Of a stretch of DNA of 64,000 bases, positions 33,781 through 44,984 are shown one piece after another. Origin of the DNA: Adineta vaga (lineage: Eukaryota; Rotifera). Position numbers and translations under genes: made by a program. Numbering within the stretch: the first letter of the stretch is position 1; each line of letters starts with the position of its first letter. A model generated the notes under the pieces. That model saw nothing but the letters and a program-made list of their open reading frames with translations. It searched no databases and was not told the DNA's origin. Location: the NCBI GenBank assembly GCA_021613535.1, contig CP075495.1:496001-560000 (forward strand), given 5' to 3'.

Positions 33781-34533
33781 ATGTCAAGAAAACGTATAGA
33801 AGTGAAACCATTAGCTGATTTCGAGAGTGAACTTGAATATGAATTTAAAAATAAAGATTTTCTTCGACAAGCTTTAACTCATGCATCAGCAATAAGTGAA
33901 AAACATCCGATGGCTTATCATCAAGATTATTCAACATTAGCATTTCTTGGCGATTCTGCACTTAAATATGGTGTTGCTCGATATTTAATTCAAAATGGAC
34001 AAGAGTACATAATCTCAGATGCTGCAGAATTACACAAAGGTACACAAACAGTTGTTCCAAATACTGTTTTAGCTGAAATTGCGCAAGAGAAACTTTGTTT
34101 AGAAGAATATATGATACGTGGAAATACATGTGCAGAAATTTCCAAAAATATGTATGCAAGTTGTTTCGAAGCTATTCTAGGTGCAATCGCTCTCGATTGT
34201 GGAGTCGACCATCAGGAAGTCATTTTCCGTCTGATTGAAAGATTATGTTCTGATCGATATGAAACACTGCTCAAACCGGTCGATCCATATAAAATAAGGT
34301 TTACATCGGCGTGTGGTGGTGATGATGACGACGAAACTACGGACACCACCGTTCCTTTCGTCAATTATATGCAGTGGCAAGGAGAAATGTATCGACCACG
34401 TTGTGAAGTCATAGTACAGCTACCTAAAACAACTCGCTTACAAAATTTAGGTTTCGGTATTTTATGGTTCTTTGCTATTTTAGGTATTTTATTCATCATC
34501 TGGCATTTTCTTCTATTCATCGAACCTCATTAG
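33781..34533 (+). CDS. Membrane-anchored RNase III-like protein with degenerate active site
   Basis: 250 aa from ATG 33781; the frame is open further upstream but only from non-ATG codons. Residues about 12-160 follow the RNase III fold in order: LxxALTHASA (30-37), YSTLAFLGDSALKYGVARYL (50-69, the signature helix), and YASCFEAILGAIALDCG (125-141). In active RNase III the signature reads ERLEFLGD and the second helix DxFEA. Here the two signature glutamates are replaced (S51, A54), the helix Asp is Ser (S127), while D58 and E130 remain. Cleavage activity is therefore doubtful; dsRNA binding or dimerisation may remain. There is no dsRBD. After an acidic linker (GGDDDDETTDTT) the C-terminus is a single membrane helix (about 224-245). 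The closest known analogues are degenerate RNase III domains of mitochondrial ribosomal proteins, but a tail anchor is unusual. Confidence 0.78.
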   Translation: MSRKRIEVKPLADFESELEYEFKNKDFLRQALTHASAISEKHPMAYHQDYSTLAFLGDSALKYGVARYLIQNGQEYIISDAAELHKGTQTVVPNTVLAEIAQEKLCLEEYMIRGNTCAEISKNMYASCFEAILGAIALDCGVDHQEVIFRLIERLCSDRYETLLKPVDPYKIRFTSACGGDDDDETTDTTVPFVNYMQWQGEMYRPRCEVIVQLPKTTRLQNLGFGILWFFAILGILFIIWHFLLFIEPH

Positions 34534-34889
34534 TGGAACTATATTAGAAATCGACATCTAGAATTTTAAGAAATAGATAGTACATCTATTCTCATTCATG
34601 AACTGAATATCCTATCGAGAACTCATTCTTTCTTTTTCAAAATAAATTCATGCCATTTTCATTATTTATTTGGACGCATCCATCGAAAAATCTAATTAAT
34701 AATAAAAATAACAATCCGCTTGTTACACCTAATACTGTTTCAACAACAAATTTCAATTGAATAAAGAAACCTTTTGAATTCGAATTGAAAATTTGTTCTT
34801 TTTCATAATAATAAGGAAAAAAAACAAAGAAATTATTCTGTATATAAAAGTATTCATCATCATTCGTTTTCATTTTGTGAAATAAGATC
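34534..34889. other. Intergenic, no gene seen
   Basis: AT-rich spacer between the RNase III-like and mucin-like genes. A minus-strand open stretch (34637-34900) overlaps the next gene's start and has no support. Confidence 0.35.
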
Positions 34890-36635
34890 ATGCAAAACAA
34901 TGTTATATCCTTTCAATCACAACAGCCTCCCGGACGGCGAATGATCAGTCAAGATAAATTCAGAAGAATATCGGATTATCCACCAATTCATTCGCCATCA
35001 AGTAACAAGCGTAATTCTCAATTTATTTCATCACGTAAAAATATACCACAACAAATTACACCAAAATCAATTCTTAAAAGACAATCATTAATTCATAATC
35101 CATATACTCGAAATACAGATAGTTTACATAGTCTTTCAGTGAGTATTTCTATTGAAAAATTTATAATAAAGTTTAATTGATTGTGTACATATTTTATTTT
35201 ATTAGTCAATCAAAGTTGAATCACCAACATTACGAGATAATTTTCGATCGTTATTTAAACAAAAGAAGGATTTCAATAAAACAAAGAAACGAAGAGATAA
35301 GAATAGTCTTCGACGAGCTTTTCTACTTGTATGTGGTTGTCTAGCAATTCCTCTTTTACTCGGCCTATTACTTGCTTTACTCCTCGGACTTCTTTATCGT
35401 ACGTATTCAGTTTATACTGTTCAATGTTATTTATACTTAGAATATATAGGTCCTCATTCTACTACAACAACCATAACAACAACAGTGACTACTACAACTA
35501 CAACAACACAGAGTAAGAAAACATCGAACAGTCCGATAGTTAAGCATATATTCTTCTTCTATTTAGCAACTACAAGTACAACGAGTACTTCAACAACGTC
35601 AACAACAACTTCAGGCATGAATTGAAGATCTATTCTGTCTAATTTCTTTCTCTTTATAAAATAGTTACAACGTCAACAAGCAGTGTGACAACAAGTACTA
35701 CATCAGAGACAAGTATGACATTAAACCCAATATCGAATGAAAATTTTCGAATAATTCATTATTCTTTTTATTTTAGCTACAACTACATCAAGTAAGGATA
35801 TTTCTTGTAATTCATATACATGATTTTATCGAATGATGAATTTAATGAAGGTACGAGTACTACTACAGAAAGTACAATAAGCAGTGAGTTTTCTACTTTA
35901 ATTATTTTATTTAATAATCAAAAACTTGAATTTTTATAGCTTCAAGTACTACAAGTAAGTTTTCGGTTAGACAAAACTTTATTCTATATCAATATATCAA
36001 GGTACAACGAGCACAACAACAACAACATCAACATCAAGTAAATCTTTTGAAGTTTTCTTTACTATTTCTTATTTTGTTTTCATTTCTTTTAGCTACAACA
36101 ACGACCGGTGAGTATTATTTGTCACTTAAATTTTCCTATCGATATAAATTTATTTTTGTTATGAATATCAGCCTTCAGTTGTGCTTCAACTGTTACTTCT
36201 ACTTTGGGATCGTATAAAGAAAATATTTGTGTAAAGAATACTTGGCATACATTTTCGAAAAGCTTTGTTGCATCATATACTGGCATACGTACACTTGTCT
36301 TTTCGTTTACTAATATCTTTCATGCAGAGATGTATCTGACGAACGTCAAAGTACATGATGCAAGCAATGTTGATCTACTAAGCAATGGAGATTTTGCTTC
36401 ATCATCTGGAACGATACCAACAAACTGGCTTAAATGTTCAGACAATGGATCTGTTAGTTCTTCATGTTCTGTTGCTGTTTCTATTGCATGTTACACACTT
36501 TCTACAGATGGAGGAACAATTTCACAATCATTTCCAGTTGTATCCGGTACAAATTATACTGTTACCTTTGATCTTTATCATATTTCTACAAATGGAAATA
36601 GTGGTACAATCACGTTAGATGTATCTGCTGTCTAA
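34890..36635 (+). CDS. Type II membrane protein with micro-exon-encoded Thr/Ser stalk and C-terminal beta domain
   Basis: Eleven exons: 34890-35138, 35206-35398, 35450-35512, 35567-35614, 35665-35712, 35777-35791, 35851-35883, 35940-35954, 36002-36037, 36093-36107, 36172-36635. They join to 393 codons. From the second intron onward every intron is phase 1, so stalk exons of 15-63 nt can be skipped or duplicated without changing frame. Order: basic cytoplasmic tail, one membrane helix (FLLVCGCLAIPLLLGLLLAL), a Thr/Ser stalk (heavily O-glycosylatable), then about 150 residues with Cys pairs (SCASTVTSTLGS ... NICVKNTWH ... CSDNGSVSSSC) resembling carbohydrate-binding jelly-roll modules (LLSNGDFASSS ... 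GTIPTNWLKC). The intron after exon 4 would use a GC donor (GCATGA). The extracellular head may bind ligand at the cell surface. Confidence 0.78.
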
Positions 36636-36788
36636 ATATCATCGGCAATAATTCTGACATAAACACACAATTTTTTCAACATAGTTGAGATGTATTAAGA
36701 ATATATGTGTGATTTAAGAAAATTTATTTCAATCGAATTCTATTTCAAAGAAAGAAATAACAAGAAATTCGAGTCATATTGATTGTTC

Positions 36789-38811
36789 TTAATATCCTTG
36801 ACCAAGATTAACCAATTGTTGAACTGCATTAGCAATAGCATTGTAGAGTTGGGTGTTTGAACCAAGATATTGTTGAATTTCTGCTAATAATTGACTTGCA
36901 GCTACATTAGCATCGAGTTGACCACTAATGACATTTTGAGCAAGATTAAGAACTGATGCTTGAAGTGAAGCTAATTGAGGTTGTGAAAAAGCAACTATAG
37001 CTTGTTGAGCAAGAGCAGCAAATGGAGCAACTAAAGCCTGGATAGACAAAACAACAATAGATATTTAAAAAAAGGAATAAATTATTCTATTTACTGCATA
37101 TTCGGGATATTGAGCAACAATAGCTTCTAAATCACTAAGTTGTAATTGTCTGCTGATTGCTGGACGAGTTAAACCGGCACCACTAAGACTAATCACTTGT
37201 TGAATAGCATTAGCAATAGCATTGAACAGTTGAGTATTTGAGCCAAAATATTGTTGAAGTTCTCCCAATAATTCATTAGCAGCTGTGTTAACATCCATTT
37301 GACCACTGAACATACTTTGAGCAAGTTGAAAAACTTGTTGTCCAAGTGTTTGTAATTGACCTAGTGATAAAGTAGGAATAACTTGACCGGCAAGACCAGT
37401 AAGTTGATTGATCAAAGCCTATTGAAATAAGTAGATTGATCTTATGATAAAATAGTTTTCCTTACTGCATATTGTGGATATTGAGCAAGAAGTCCTTGTA
37501 AGTCGCTGGGTTTAAATTGATTAGCCAAGTTCAAAAGATCAGCTGGTGATGGAAATGCAACACGAGTGTTGGAGCGTGAAATGAAATTTGGTAAAACTGC
37601 TTGAGCAGCGTTGACTACTTGTTGAACAAATGATTGTACTGCATTGAATAATTGAGGATTTGAGCCAAGAATTGATTGAAGTTGTCCAAATAATTGACTG
37701 GCAGCTGCGTTAGCATCGATTTGACCACTGAAGACACTTTGAGCAAGTTGACAAACTTGTTGTCCGAGTGTTTGTAATTGACCTTGTGATAAAGCAGATG
37801 CAACTTGACCAGCAAGACTAGTAGCTTGATTAATCAAACCCTATTGAAACAAATAGATTGATCATAGAGTAAAATATATTTTCTTACTGCATATTGTGGA
37901 TATTGAGCAAGAAGTCCTTGTAAATCACTAGGTTTAAATTGATTAGCCAAATTCAAAAGATCAGCTGGTGATGGAAATGCAACACGAGTGTTGAAGCGTG
38001 AAATGAAATTTGGTAAAATTGCTTGAGCAGCGTTGACTACTTGTTGAACAAATGATTGTACTGCATTGAATAATTGAGGATTTGAAGCAAGAATTGATTG
38101 AAGTTGTCCTAATAATCGGCTGGCAGCAGCATTGACATTGAGTTTACCATTAAGAACTTTATCAGTGAGATCTTGTGTTAATTTTTGAAGTGACATTAAT
38201 TGAGCTGGTGACAAAAGAGGTAAAACTTGACTAGCAAGATCAGCAGCTTGATTAATCAAACCCTATAATGAAGTAAATAGATGATTGATGTGATAAAAGA
38301 TCTTTTCCTACTGCATATTGTGGATATTGAGCAATAACATCTTGTAAATCACCAACTTGGAATTGTTTACTTATTGCTGGACGAGCTAAACCAGAACCAC
38401 CAAGATTCACCAATTGTTGAACAATATTGGAAACAGTATTGAAAAGTTGAGTATTTGAACCAAGATATTGTTGAATTTCTGCTAAGAATTGACTTGCAGC
38501 TACATTAGCATCAAGATTACCACTAAGAACATTTTGAGCAAGTTGAAAAACTTGTTGTCCGATAGTTTGTAATTGACCTGAAGAAAGAGCATTAGTAATT
38601 TGAGCAGCAAGACCATTGAATTGATTAGCTAAATTCTATAATAGAAAAAAGACGAATAAAGATGAAAATAAACAAATGAAAATGTTTTTACATTTTGTGA
38701 AGCAAGTTGAGCAAGAACTGCATTGATATCATTGACTCCATTGAAGAGAGGTTTGCTTTGTACAAAAGCAATAGCGACGAGAAGAAAAGTGAATCCAATT
38801 GAAAGACGCAT
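36789..38811 (-). CDS. Secreted tandem-repeat protein of unknown function (AQYPxYA repeats)
   Basis: Six exons: 38692-38811, 38312-38635, 37888-38262, 37466-37840, 37095-37418, 36789-37037. All introns are phase 0 and the join gives 588 aa. The start is the ATG of RLSIGFTFLLVAIAFVQSKP, a clear signal peptide; a longer open frame upstream lacks support. Exons 2-6 each encode one repeat of 83-125 residues: GQLQTLGQQVxQLAQ, a G(Q/N)(L/M/I)DxNxAASxLL segment, QQYLGSNTQLFNA-type, and (except the last) a closing AQYPxYA at the exon edge. It is predicted all-helical and Gln/Ala/Leu-rich, with almost no cysteine. No family is recognised. Repeats 3 and 4 are almost identical in their second halves but not in their first, which points to gene conversion or partial exon duplication. 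Possible roles are structural or antimicrobial; unknown. Confidence 0.85.
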
Positions 38812-39154
38812 ATTGGAAGATATTTCAGTTGAAAATTGACTGAAGAATATGAAAATTTTCAATCATTTTTATACTTTCAGTACGGAGAAAAAGAGATTAA
38901 TTTCCGATCACATGTTGATTTCTAATTAAATTGAATATTATTCTGTAGGTGGAAGATAGGATTAAAAAAATAACGAAAAACACAAAAATGGACGTATTAA
39001 GCTTTAATTCAAGGTTATGTCAATCTCATATCTAAGTACAGATTCAATTTTCAAAATTTAGACCATTGTTTTAGTAGTTTGGTACGAATTTTTTATTCCT
39101 TTTATTTGAAATATAACCCAACGAAGTAAGCCCTTCGCCTTCTTTTTAATTCAT
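38812..39154. other. Intergenic, no gene seen
   Basis: AT-rich spacer holding the likely promoter of the repeat protein and the 3' end of the phosphatase gene. No repeat recognised. Confidence 0.35.
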
Positions 39155-39727
39155 TTATACAAAACAATATTCAAATTTAAATCCTGTACGCTCAAAACGA
39201 AGTAATTGTTGAAGAAAACCAATATTAGGACATGCACATGGACGTGCTTGATTTACACGTTGTACAGCTTCAATAGCATCAATCTGATATATAACCATTA
39301 AATAAGCAGCAACAATTGTCGCTGAACGAGATACACCTGCAGAACAATGAACTAGAACAGAACCATCATTTGCTTGTAATGATTTATGAATAAAATTCAA
39401 AGCAATTGGAAAATGTTTAGAAATTTCAAAATTATCAAGATCATGAGTATCCAGATTAAGAACAATTATATGTGGATATCCTGAAATAGTGAAAAAATCA
39501 TTTGCATACGATGTTGATCCTGTCATATTCAATATATATTTGATGCCATGATGTTTTAATTGATCTAAATTACGAGCATCAGGTGCAGAACCAAGAAATA
39601 ATCGATCACATATTAATGAAGGTGTTTCATCAGTATCTTCGAGAAGTTTACCAAACATTGAAGCATACAAACGACGTGCTTCTTTTAAAATCATTTCTTC
39701 ATTATTAGGTACATCAACATACGACAT
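39155..39727 (-). CDS. Dual-specificity protein phosphatase
   Basis: Intronless, 190 aa. The active-site loop is VHCSAGVSRSATIVAAYLM with the nucleophile Cys128 and Arg134 of the HCxxGxxR(S/T) signature. The general-acid Asp lies in the preceding loop (NLDTHDLDNF, D93 or D96). The fold starts with CDRLFLGSAPDARNLDQLKH, typical of atypical DUSPs of about 190-200 residues such as the DUSP14/18/21/28 group, where the core is nearly the whole protein. The reaction is hydrolysis of phosphate from phospho-Tyr and phospho-Ser/Thr. No signal peptide or docking domain, so cytosolic. All catalytic residues are present and the gene looks functional. Substrate unknown. Confidence 0.93.
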   Translation of the reverse strand: MSYVDVPNNEEMILKEARRLYASMFGKLLEDTDETPSLICDRLFLGSAPDARNLDQLKHHGIKYILNMTGSTSYANDFFTISGYPHIIVLNLDTHDLDNFEISKHFPIALNFIHKSLQANDGSVLVHCSAGVSRSATIVAAYLMVIYQIDAIEAVQRVNQARPCACPNIGFLQQLLRFERTGFKFEYCFV

Positions 39728-40028
39728 AATCTTCTACAATGATTTATAATTTCAAAAACATATCGATTAGTCAGTCCATTTGATCAATGAAAAGACGAAA
39801 ACAAAAGATGGCGCATGTGATTATATGAATTTTAAAGAACACATTACAAACTAAAACTAAATATTCAGATTTTGAAAGTTCTGTTCAATTGAAAAGCCAA
39901 GTTTCAAGTTTAAAATTACTACATTTCATCATAATCGTAAATGATTTATTCAAAATTCATTAACAAAAAAAATTAAAATTAATTACGTAAAAATTTTGTT
40001 TATTAGTTTGTATTTGATCATTTATATA

Positions 40029-42059
40029 TTAATATTGATTTATATCAGTTGGTGTGGTTGAAGCCGTATCATAATAATCGGGATAGTCAACTATATGTCT
40101 ATTTGAATTCGTTTCATTTTGTATTATTTGTTCAGTTCCTGGATGAAATATATTAAATAAATATTTTCGATCAATATATTGTGGTGTTGTTGAATCATCT
40201 TCAATTTTCGATACAACAGTTGTTAAATCATCAATTATATTAGAAGAATAGAATGGAATGATTTCTTCTTCAACAAATTTATCTTCATCTATAATTGAAG
40301 TCGTTTCATATGTAGGTAAATCTTCTGATGATGTTGTAGAATATACAGTAGTTAAATTCGACTCATCTTCGATATGTTTTGATTCGTTTTCAGCGATTGA
40401 AACGAAAGTTAATGTACATTCTGAATATGTGGAATATTGTCCTTCGTTTTCATCATCTGATTTTGTCACATTTTCACAACGTTCAATTACCTGATAATTG
40501 TTATCGTCATTTTCATCCGATGTTGATACAGTCGTTGTTACATCGACTATTTCTTCGGATTTCTCATCTTCATTTTCATTTAAATGAGATTTACCTTGAA
40601 CTATTGTTGATGTTTCAAGAAGATATGGATTAATCGAAGTAAAGTCATTGACCATAGTTGTAGGAGCGATTGTTGAAATTGTTTCCTCTACCATCGAGTT
40701 ATTATCAGATTCTGATGCTGTTGTACTAATCGATGTGTTGTCGATTATCGGAAGATAAGTTCGTGTACAATTTAAATTTGCTGAATGTTGTTCATCATTT
40801 TCATCTTCAGATCTTGTCATATTTACACAATCATCCATTACTTGATAGTTATTCTCTTCAAGATCAGTAGTCGACGGAGTAGTTGTAGAGGCAAAACTTA
40901 ATTCGTGGATAATTGCTGTGGTATGTGTTTCATCATTTGTTGTCGCATCGATTTTATTCAAATCAGATTCATCTTGAATTGTCGTTGATGTTATTCGAAA
41001 GTTTTTTAAGTATAATTCTAATTCATTAACTTTTAAATCAAATCTTTGTATATCTTTATAAGAAATAAGTGATTCACCAAATGGAATAATCGTATAATTT
41101 TGTTTGAGAACAATATAAAGAATATTCATTCGTTTAATTATAGATCCAAGATTAGATAGTTGATGAATAAGATGATCATCTGTTAAAGTTAAATTCAAAT
41201 TGTTGTACATGGATTCAAAATTATTAAAAAAATTATTGAAAAGAATTTGTTTCTTTTGAGCTGATGTTGATCTTTCTATCATAGAATTGAAATTTTGACG
41301 ATGATGACGAATACGTTCTTCAACGCTCGAAATTAATGTTCCCAATTGTTCAACTTCTCTTGTAACACTATTCGCTTCTGAATCAAGAACGAAAAGATTA
41401 TCACGTTGTGTTTCCATTTCAGTTTTCAATTTTTTACAAGAAATCCAACAAGCTGAATAAGCTTTCGCTGCTTTCTGAAACAATTGAGATTGTTCTAATA
41501 GAGACGTATATAACTCTTTGGCACGCGTTTGTCTATTAGATATTCTCTGTTGAACAGTAGAGAGATAAGCGCGTAAATTGATTAAACATTTCTCATGTGA
41601 ATCAATGATTGGTTGAAAATTATTCGAACGATTTACCTTCACAAACGGATCCAACATTGTAACAGCTTGAAGAAATGTTAAAGTCAACGTTCTCATTGAC
41701 GATTGAAGTGTAGTGATATTTATTGAATTTTCATTATCATGATTAAGTAACGTTTCGACAAGTTCAGTACGAATTATACGATAGGCTTTGGCATAAAATG
41801 GAACAACAGTTAAACGTACAGTGAATCGATAATCAATGGTTGAATCAATAAATGGTCCATTGAATAAATTAGATGAACAATGTTCTAAATTATTCAATTG
41901 AATCAAATGAAATTGAGGATAATGAAATGTATTGAACATCTTAAGTTTTATATTTCGATCGATTTCTTCAATTTTTTCATTCGATTTCGAAATAATAACA
42001 TTTTGTATCGAATAGAATGGAATTATTATTAATAGAAAAACATTGAATAATGATATCAT
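40029..42059 (-). CDS. Secreted coiled-coil and Thr/Glu-rich protein, function unknown
   Basis: Intronless, 676 aa from ATG 42059. A signal peptide (SLFNVFLLIIIPFYSI) is followed by a helical region (about 75-350) with heptad-like stretches around 160-260 (coiled coil) and a Cys pair ACWISCKK. From about 370 to the end it is acidic and Thr/Ser-rich, low complexity, likely extended and glycosylated. Within it two related segments 117 residues apart (404-431 and 521-548) share NNYQV....C.N.T.S.DENE.Q.S....C, each with two Cys. No known domain was recognised. It could be an extracellular matrix or tube/coat component; I have no direct evidence for that. Confidence 0.8.
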   Translation of the reverse strand: MISLFNVFLLIIIPFYSIQNVIISKSNEKIEEIDRNIKLKMFNTFHYPQFHLIQLNNLEHCSSNLFNGPFIDSTIDYRFTVRLTVVPFYAKAYRIIRTELVETLLNHDNENSINITTLQSSMRTLTLTFLQAVTMLDPFVKVNRSNNFQPIIDSHEKCLINLRAYLSTVQQRISNRQTRAKELYTSLLEQSQLFQKAAKAYSACWISCKKLKTEMETQRDNLFVLDSEANSVTREVEQLGTLISSVEERIRHHRQNFNSMIERSTSAQKKQILFNNFFNNFESMYNNLNLTLTDDHLIHQLSNLGSIIKRMNILYIVLKQNYTIIPFGESLISYKDIQRFDLKVNELELYLKNFRITSTTIQDESDLNKIDATTNDETHTTAIIHELSFASTTTPSTTDLEENNYQVMDDCVNMTRSEDENDEQHSANLNCTRTYLPIIDNTSISTTASESDNNSMVEETISTIAPTTMVNDFTSINPYLLETSTIVQGKSHLNENEDEKSEEIVDVTTTVSTSDENDDNNYQVIERCENVTKSDDENEGQYSTYSECTLTFVSIAENESKHIEDESNLTTVYSTTSSEDLPTYETTSIIDEDKFVEEEIIPFYSSNIIDDLTTVVSKIEDDSTTPQYIDRKYLFNIFHPGTEQIIQNETNSNRHIVDYPDYYDTASTTPTDINQY

Positions 42060-42415
42060 TGTATTATAAAAAAATGATTTGAATGTGAAGAGAAAAATGA
42101 AGATTGTTTTATATGATTAGAATTGAATGTGCACATCTATCATCATGAAAAGTCTAAAGTTTAATTTAGTTCTAAATAGAAATATGATCTCTAAACAAGA
42201 AACTATTCTATTGATAAGACGAGTCATGTGAAGTAATAAAACTATTTATATTTTCTTCTACTCAAATTTCTTTTTATTTTGTGTCCATCAAATATAAATC
42301 ATTTACATAAACAATACATATAAAGATTTTTATATTGAAAATAATACTATGATCATATTGTTTTCACACTCTAAAAAGAAAAGAATACTATTATAATTAA
42401 ATAATTGCGAAAAAA
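42060..42415. other. Intergenic, no gene seen
   Basis: AT-rich spacer between two minus-strand genes; no feature recognised. Confidence 0.35.
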
Positions 42416-43490
42416 TTACTTGAATTTTCTAATTTCTTTCATATCATAGTTTTCAATAGATTGATTATGATCATAACGACGAATTTGATGTTTCTTTATA
42501 TCATTCATAAGTCGTTGAACATAAATTCCTACTTCCTATAAGAAGAAAAAAATCCTATTCAATGTACTATGTAAAAATAACTAAATTATACATATTGATC
42601 CATTCGTGATATATTTTTTCTCGTTATCCATAAATGTTCTGTTGGTCTCATTCTAAATATACAAAATGAGATGGAATTTTTATTTGTATATTTTTTTACT
42701 TGTTTTTCCATTCTAAATTAATATATTGATTGTATTTGAAGAATACTTGTTGTGTCTCTTGAATTTCTTCTGTAGTAAATTGTGCTAATTCAAAAGCTTC
42801 CGAATGATTTCTTAAAAATGTTGATAATTCCATCTTTTCCTTTTCGTCATTTGAACAATGTTGTGAATAATGTCTAATGAAATTTTCAGCTTTGTGTACT
42901 TCATAGTTTCTCTTATTTTTATCTGTTAAATATTGGACAAGACGAGGCAATGACATATTAAATTCTTTAGCAACTTTTTCAAAAATTTTGATAGTTTTAA
43001 GAGATCTCGTCATTGAAATCTCCATGGTATACAACTCTCGTAATGTTTTGACACGTGTGGCATGTAATGGTTCTATACGTTGAAGTAACATATGTTTATT
43101 TATTTCATCAATAACTATTGAATATAAATCACTCATAAAATATTGTTTTGTTTGTTGACGATAATCTTCTATTATATTTTGAGCAATGATTTCAAATGAA
43201 TATTGAAATACTTTTTTGACTTGTTTAATTCGATCAGATTTTTCTGCTAATGTCATATCAACTGTGGTCAAAATTGTTTCATAGACCGTTTTTATCGTTT
43301 GAAAACCTTCTTTTTTAGTCCAAACATCATTAAACATCTTTTCAGACTTGTTAATACATGTATCTATTATAGAATCACTAGATGATTTTTGTTCATATCC
43401 AACATTGATTTTGTACAAGTTCGTAAAAGTTTTCATCAAATTTACGATTGATTGACAGACACGAATCTTTGTTGTTGACATCTGCGTCAC
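42416..43490 (-). CDS. Unknown helical protein, three exons
   Basis: Exon 1 (42700-43490) can splice through GTAAAA to exon 2 (42592-42652) and exon 3 (42416-42535), giving 323 aa. Without splicing, translation would stop one codon later at 42696. I favour the spliced form because both downstream exons are open in the right frame with clean AG acceptors and a proper stop, but exon 1 alone cannot be excluded. The protein is rich in Lys, Glu, Ile and Gln and predicted helical throughout, without signal peptide or membrane segment. I recognise no domain. The start is 188 bp from the divergent gene at 43679, so they may share a promoter region. Confidence 0.65.
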
Positions 43491-43678
43491 TAAAGTGGAA
43501 ATGAAAGCATTAATTAATCATTAAGTGAAACGACGTATATGAAAAGAAAAGAAAAGCGTTTTCTTTTGTATTGACAAAGTCGATTCCTAAAGTAACAGTT
43601 GGAAAAAAAATTTTCTTTTCCTTTTCAAAAACTATACTTAAAACCGACTGATTTTGTTTTTTTTTTACAATGTAAAAA

Positions 43679-44680
43679 ATGCAAACAATAAGAAAAGTTA
43701 TACCAAAGTTATTTTCCCGTCAAATTGTTATTCGAAATAGTTCAATTTCCAATAATAATATATATAATGATCTTCATGCGTTATTGAATAATTTACGTAA
43801 AAAATCCCTTTTAACTAATGAATTAAATAATAAATTGGTACAACATATCATTCAATGTGATCATTCGATATCTGGTAATGAAAGAACTATGATTGAACCT
43901 TATTACAATGATTTAATACAATTAAATCAAAAGAATAATTATGTTAATAAGTATAATAATGATCAAATTCAACTTCTATCAACAAATTTATTAGAAACAA
44001 TGGAATATGAGAAATATTCTATAGTTGAATTATTAATTAAATTAAAAATGATTTTTAGTGATTTATTAAAAGATCCTCAGAATGTCGATGAAAACACTGA
44101 TGAATGGTTTTCAACACCTTCAAGTGAACATGATCAATTATTAAATGAACTTATCAATGCTCCATTAGATGATATACGTATCTTTCTTGAAGAACATGGA
44201 AAAACTTTTGAAACCTATTTCACAACAGAAATTCTTGATGAACTTGTTCATCGTATTTCCAATAATATTTATAATTCAAAAGATTTCCTTGATAAACTCT
44301 GCAATTTTCTGAAGAATACAATGACTAATAAATATAGTCCATTAACAGCAATAGATTTGATTATTTATATTCAAGATCAATATTATTCAGAAGAAAAATT
44401 CAAATATCGACGTTTATTACAGAAATTTGATGAAGTTGAACCGAAAATTTTTACATTAGAAAACTTTTATCAGACAGTTAAAATCAATCCTGTTTTTACG
44501 GCAAATATTGAACAATCATTTGAAAAACTCTTTCGAAATTACTGTCAAAAATACTTAAAGTCATTTCCAACCGAATCAATTTCAATAGAAAAACATAATA
44601 CTAAACAAACAACAACACAGACAAGATTCAATGAAACAAATTATTCTCGTTATCAGCATATTTATGGCATGTCTCATTAA
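43679..44680 (+). CDS. Unknown protein, possible mitochondrial targeting peptide
   Basis: Intronless, 333 aa. The N-terminus (QTIRKVIPKLFSRQIVIRNS) is basic, Ser-containing and amphipathic, lacking acidic residues, as in mitochondrial presequences. The rest is helical, Asn/Glu/Lys-rich and has no motif I recognise. It is transcribed divergently from the unknown helical gene at 42416-43490. The Thr/Gln-rich C-terminus ends HIYGMSH. No function is proposed. Confidence 0.65.
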   Translation: MQTIRKVIPKLFSRQIVIRNSSISNNNIYNDLHALLNNLRKKSLLTNELNNKLVQHIIQCDHSISGNERTMIEPYYNDLIQLNQKNNYVNKYNNDQIQLLSTNLLETMEYEKYSIVELLIKLKMIFSDLLKDPQNVDENTDEWFSTPSSEHDQLLNELINAPLDDIRIFLEEHGKTFETYFTTEILDELVHRISNNIYNSKDFLDKLCNFLKNTMTNKYSPLTAIDLIIYIQDQYYSEEKFKYRRLLQKFDEVEPKIFTLENFYQTVKINPVFTANIEQSFEKLFRNYCQKYLKSFPTESISIEKHNTKQTTTQTRFNETNYSRYQHIYGMSH

Positions 44681-44984
44681 ACGTTTGTCAATTTCTATAC
44701 ATTGTAAATATTTATAACACATATTTTTTATTCAAACACTCACAAAATGTTTCGAATTGTCGTTTATTTCATCATATTGAATTATTTTTATTATATTCTT
44801 ATCTCTCCAGTAAAAAATTAGTTTCTAATAAGATAAGATATATGATCAACTTGTTTTTTTTCAGTTCTTCTATTTCCGCTATCGTCAATGATAAATTTAA
44901 TATAATTTCATTTGAATATTCAAATATCAATTAAAATTTTATCTAATTATAATACTTTATAAAAGATTTTCCGAATCAAATAGT

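Noticed and set aside
34637-34900. 87-codon minus-strand frame with a hydrophobic stretch
   Set aside because: Overlaps the start of the well-supported gene at 34890 and shows no homology or splice pattern.
40258-40633. Two plus-strand frames inside the Thr/Glu-rich gene
   Set aside because: Antisense to a clean 676-codon frame with a signal peptide; low-complexity shadows.
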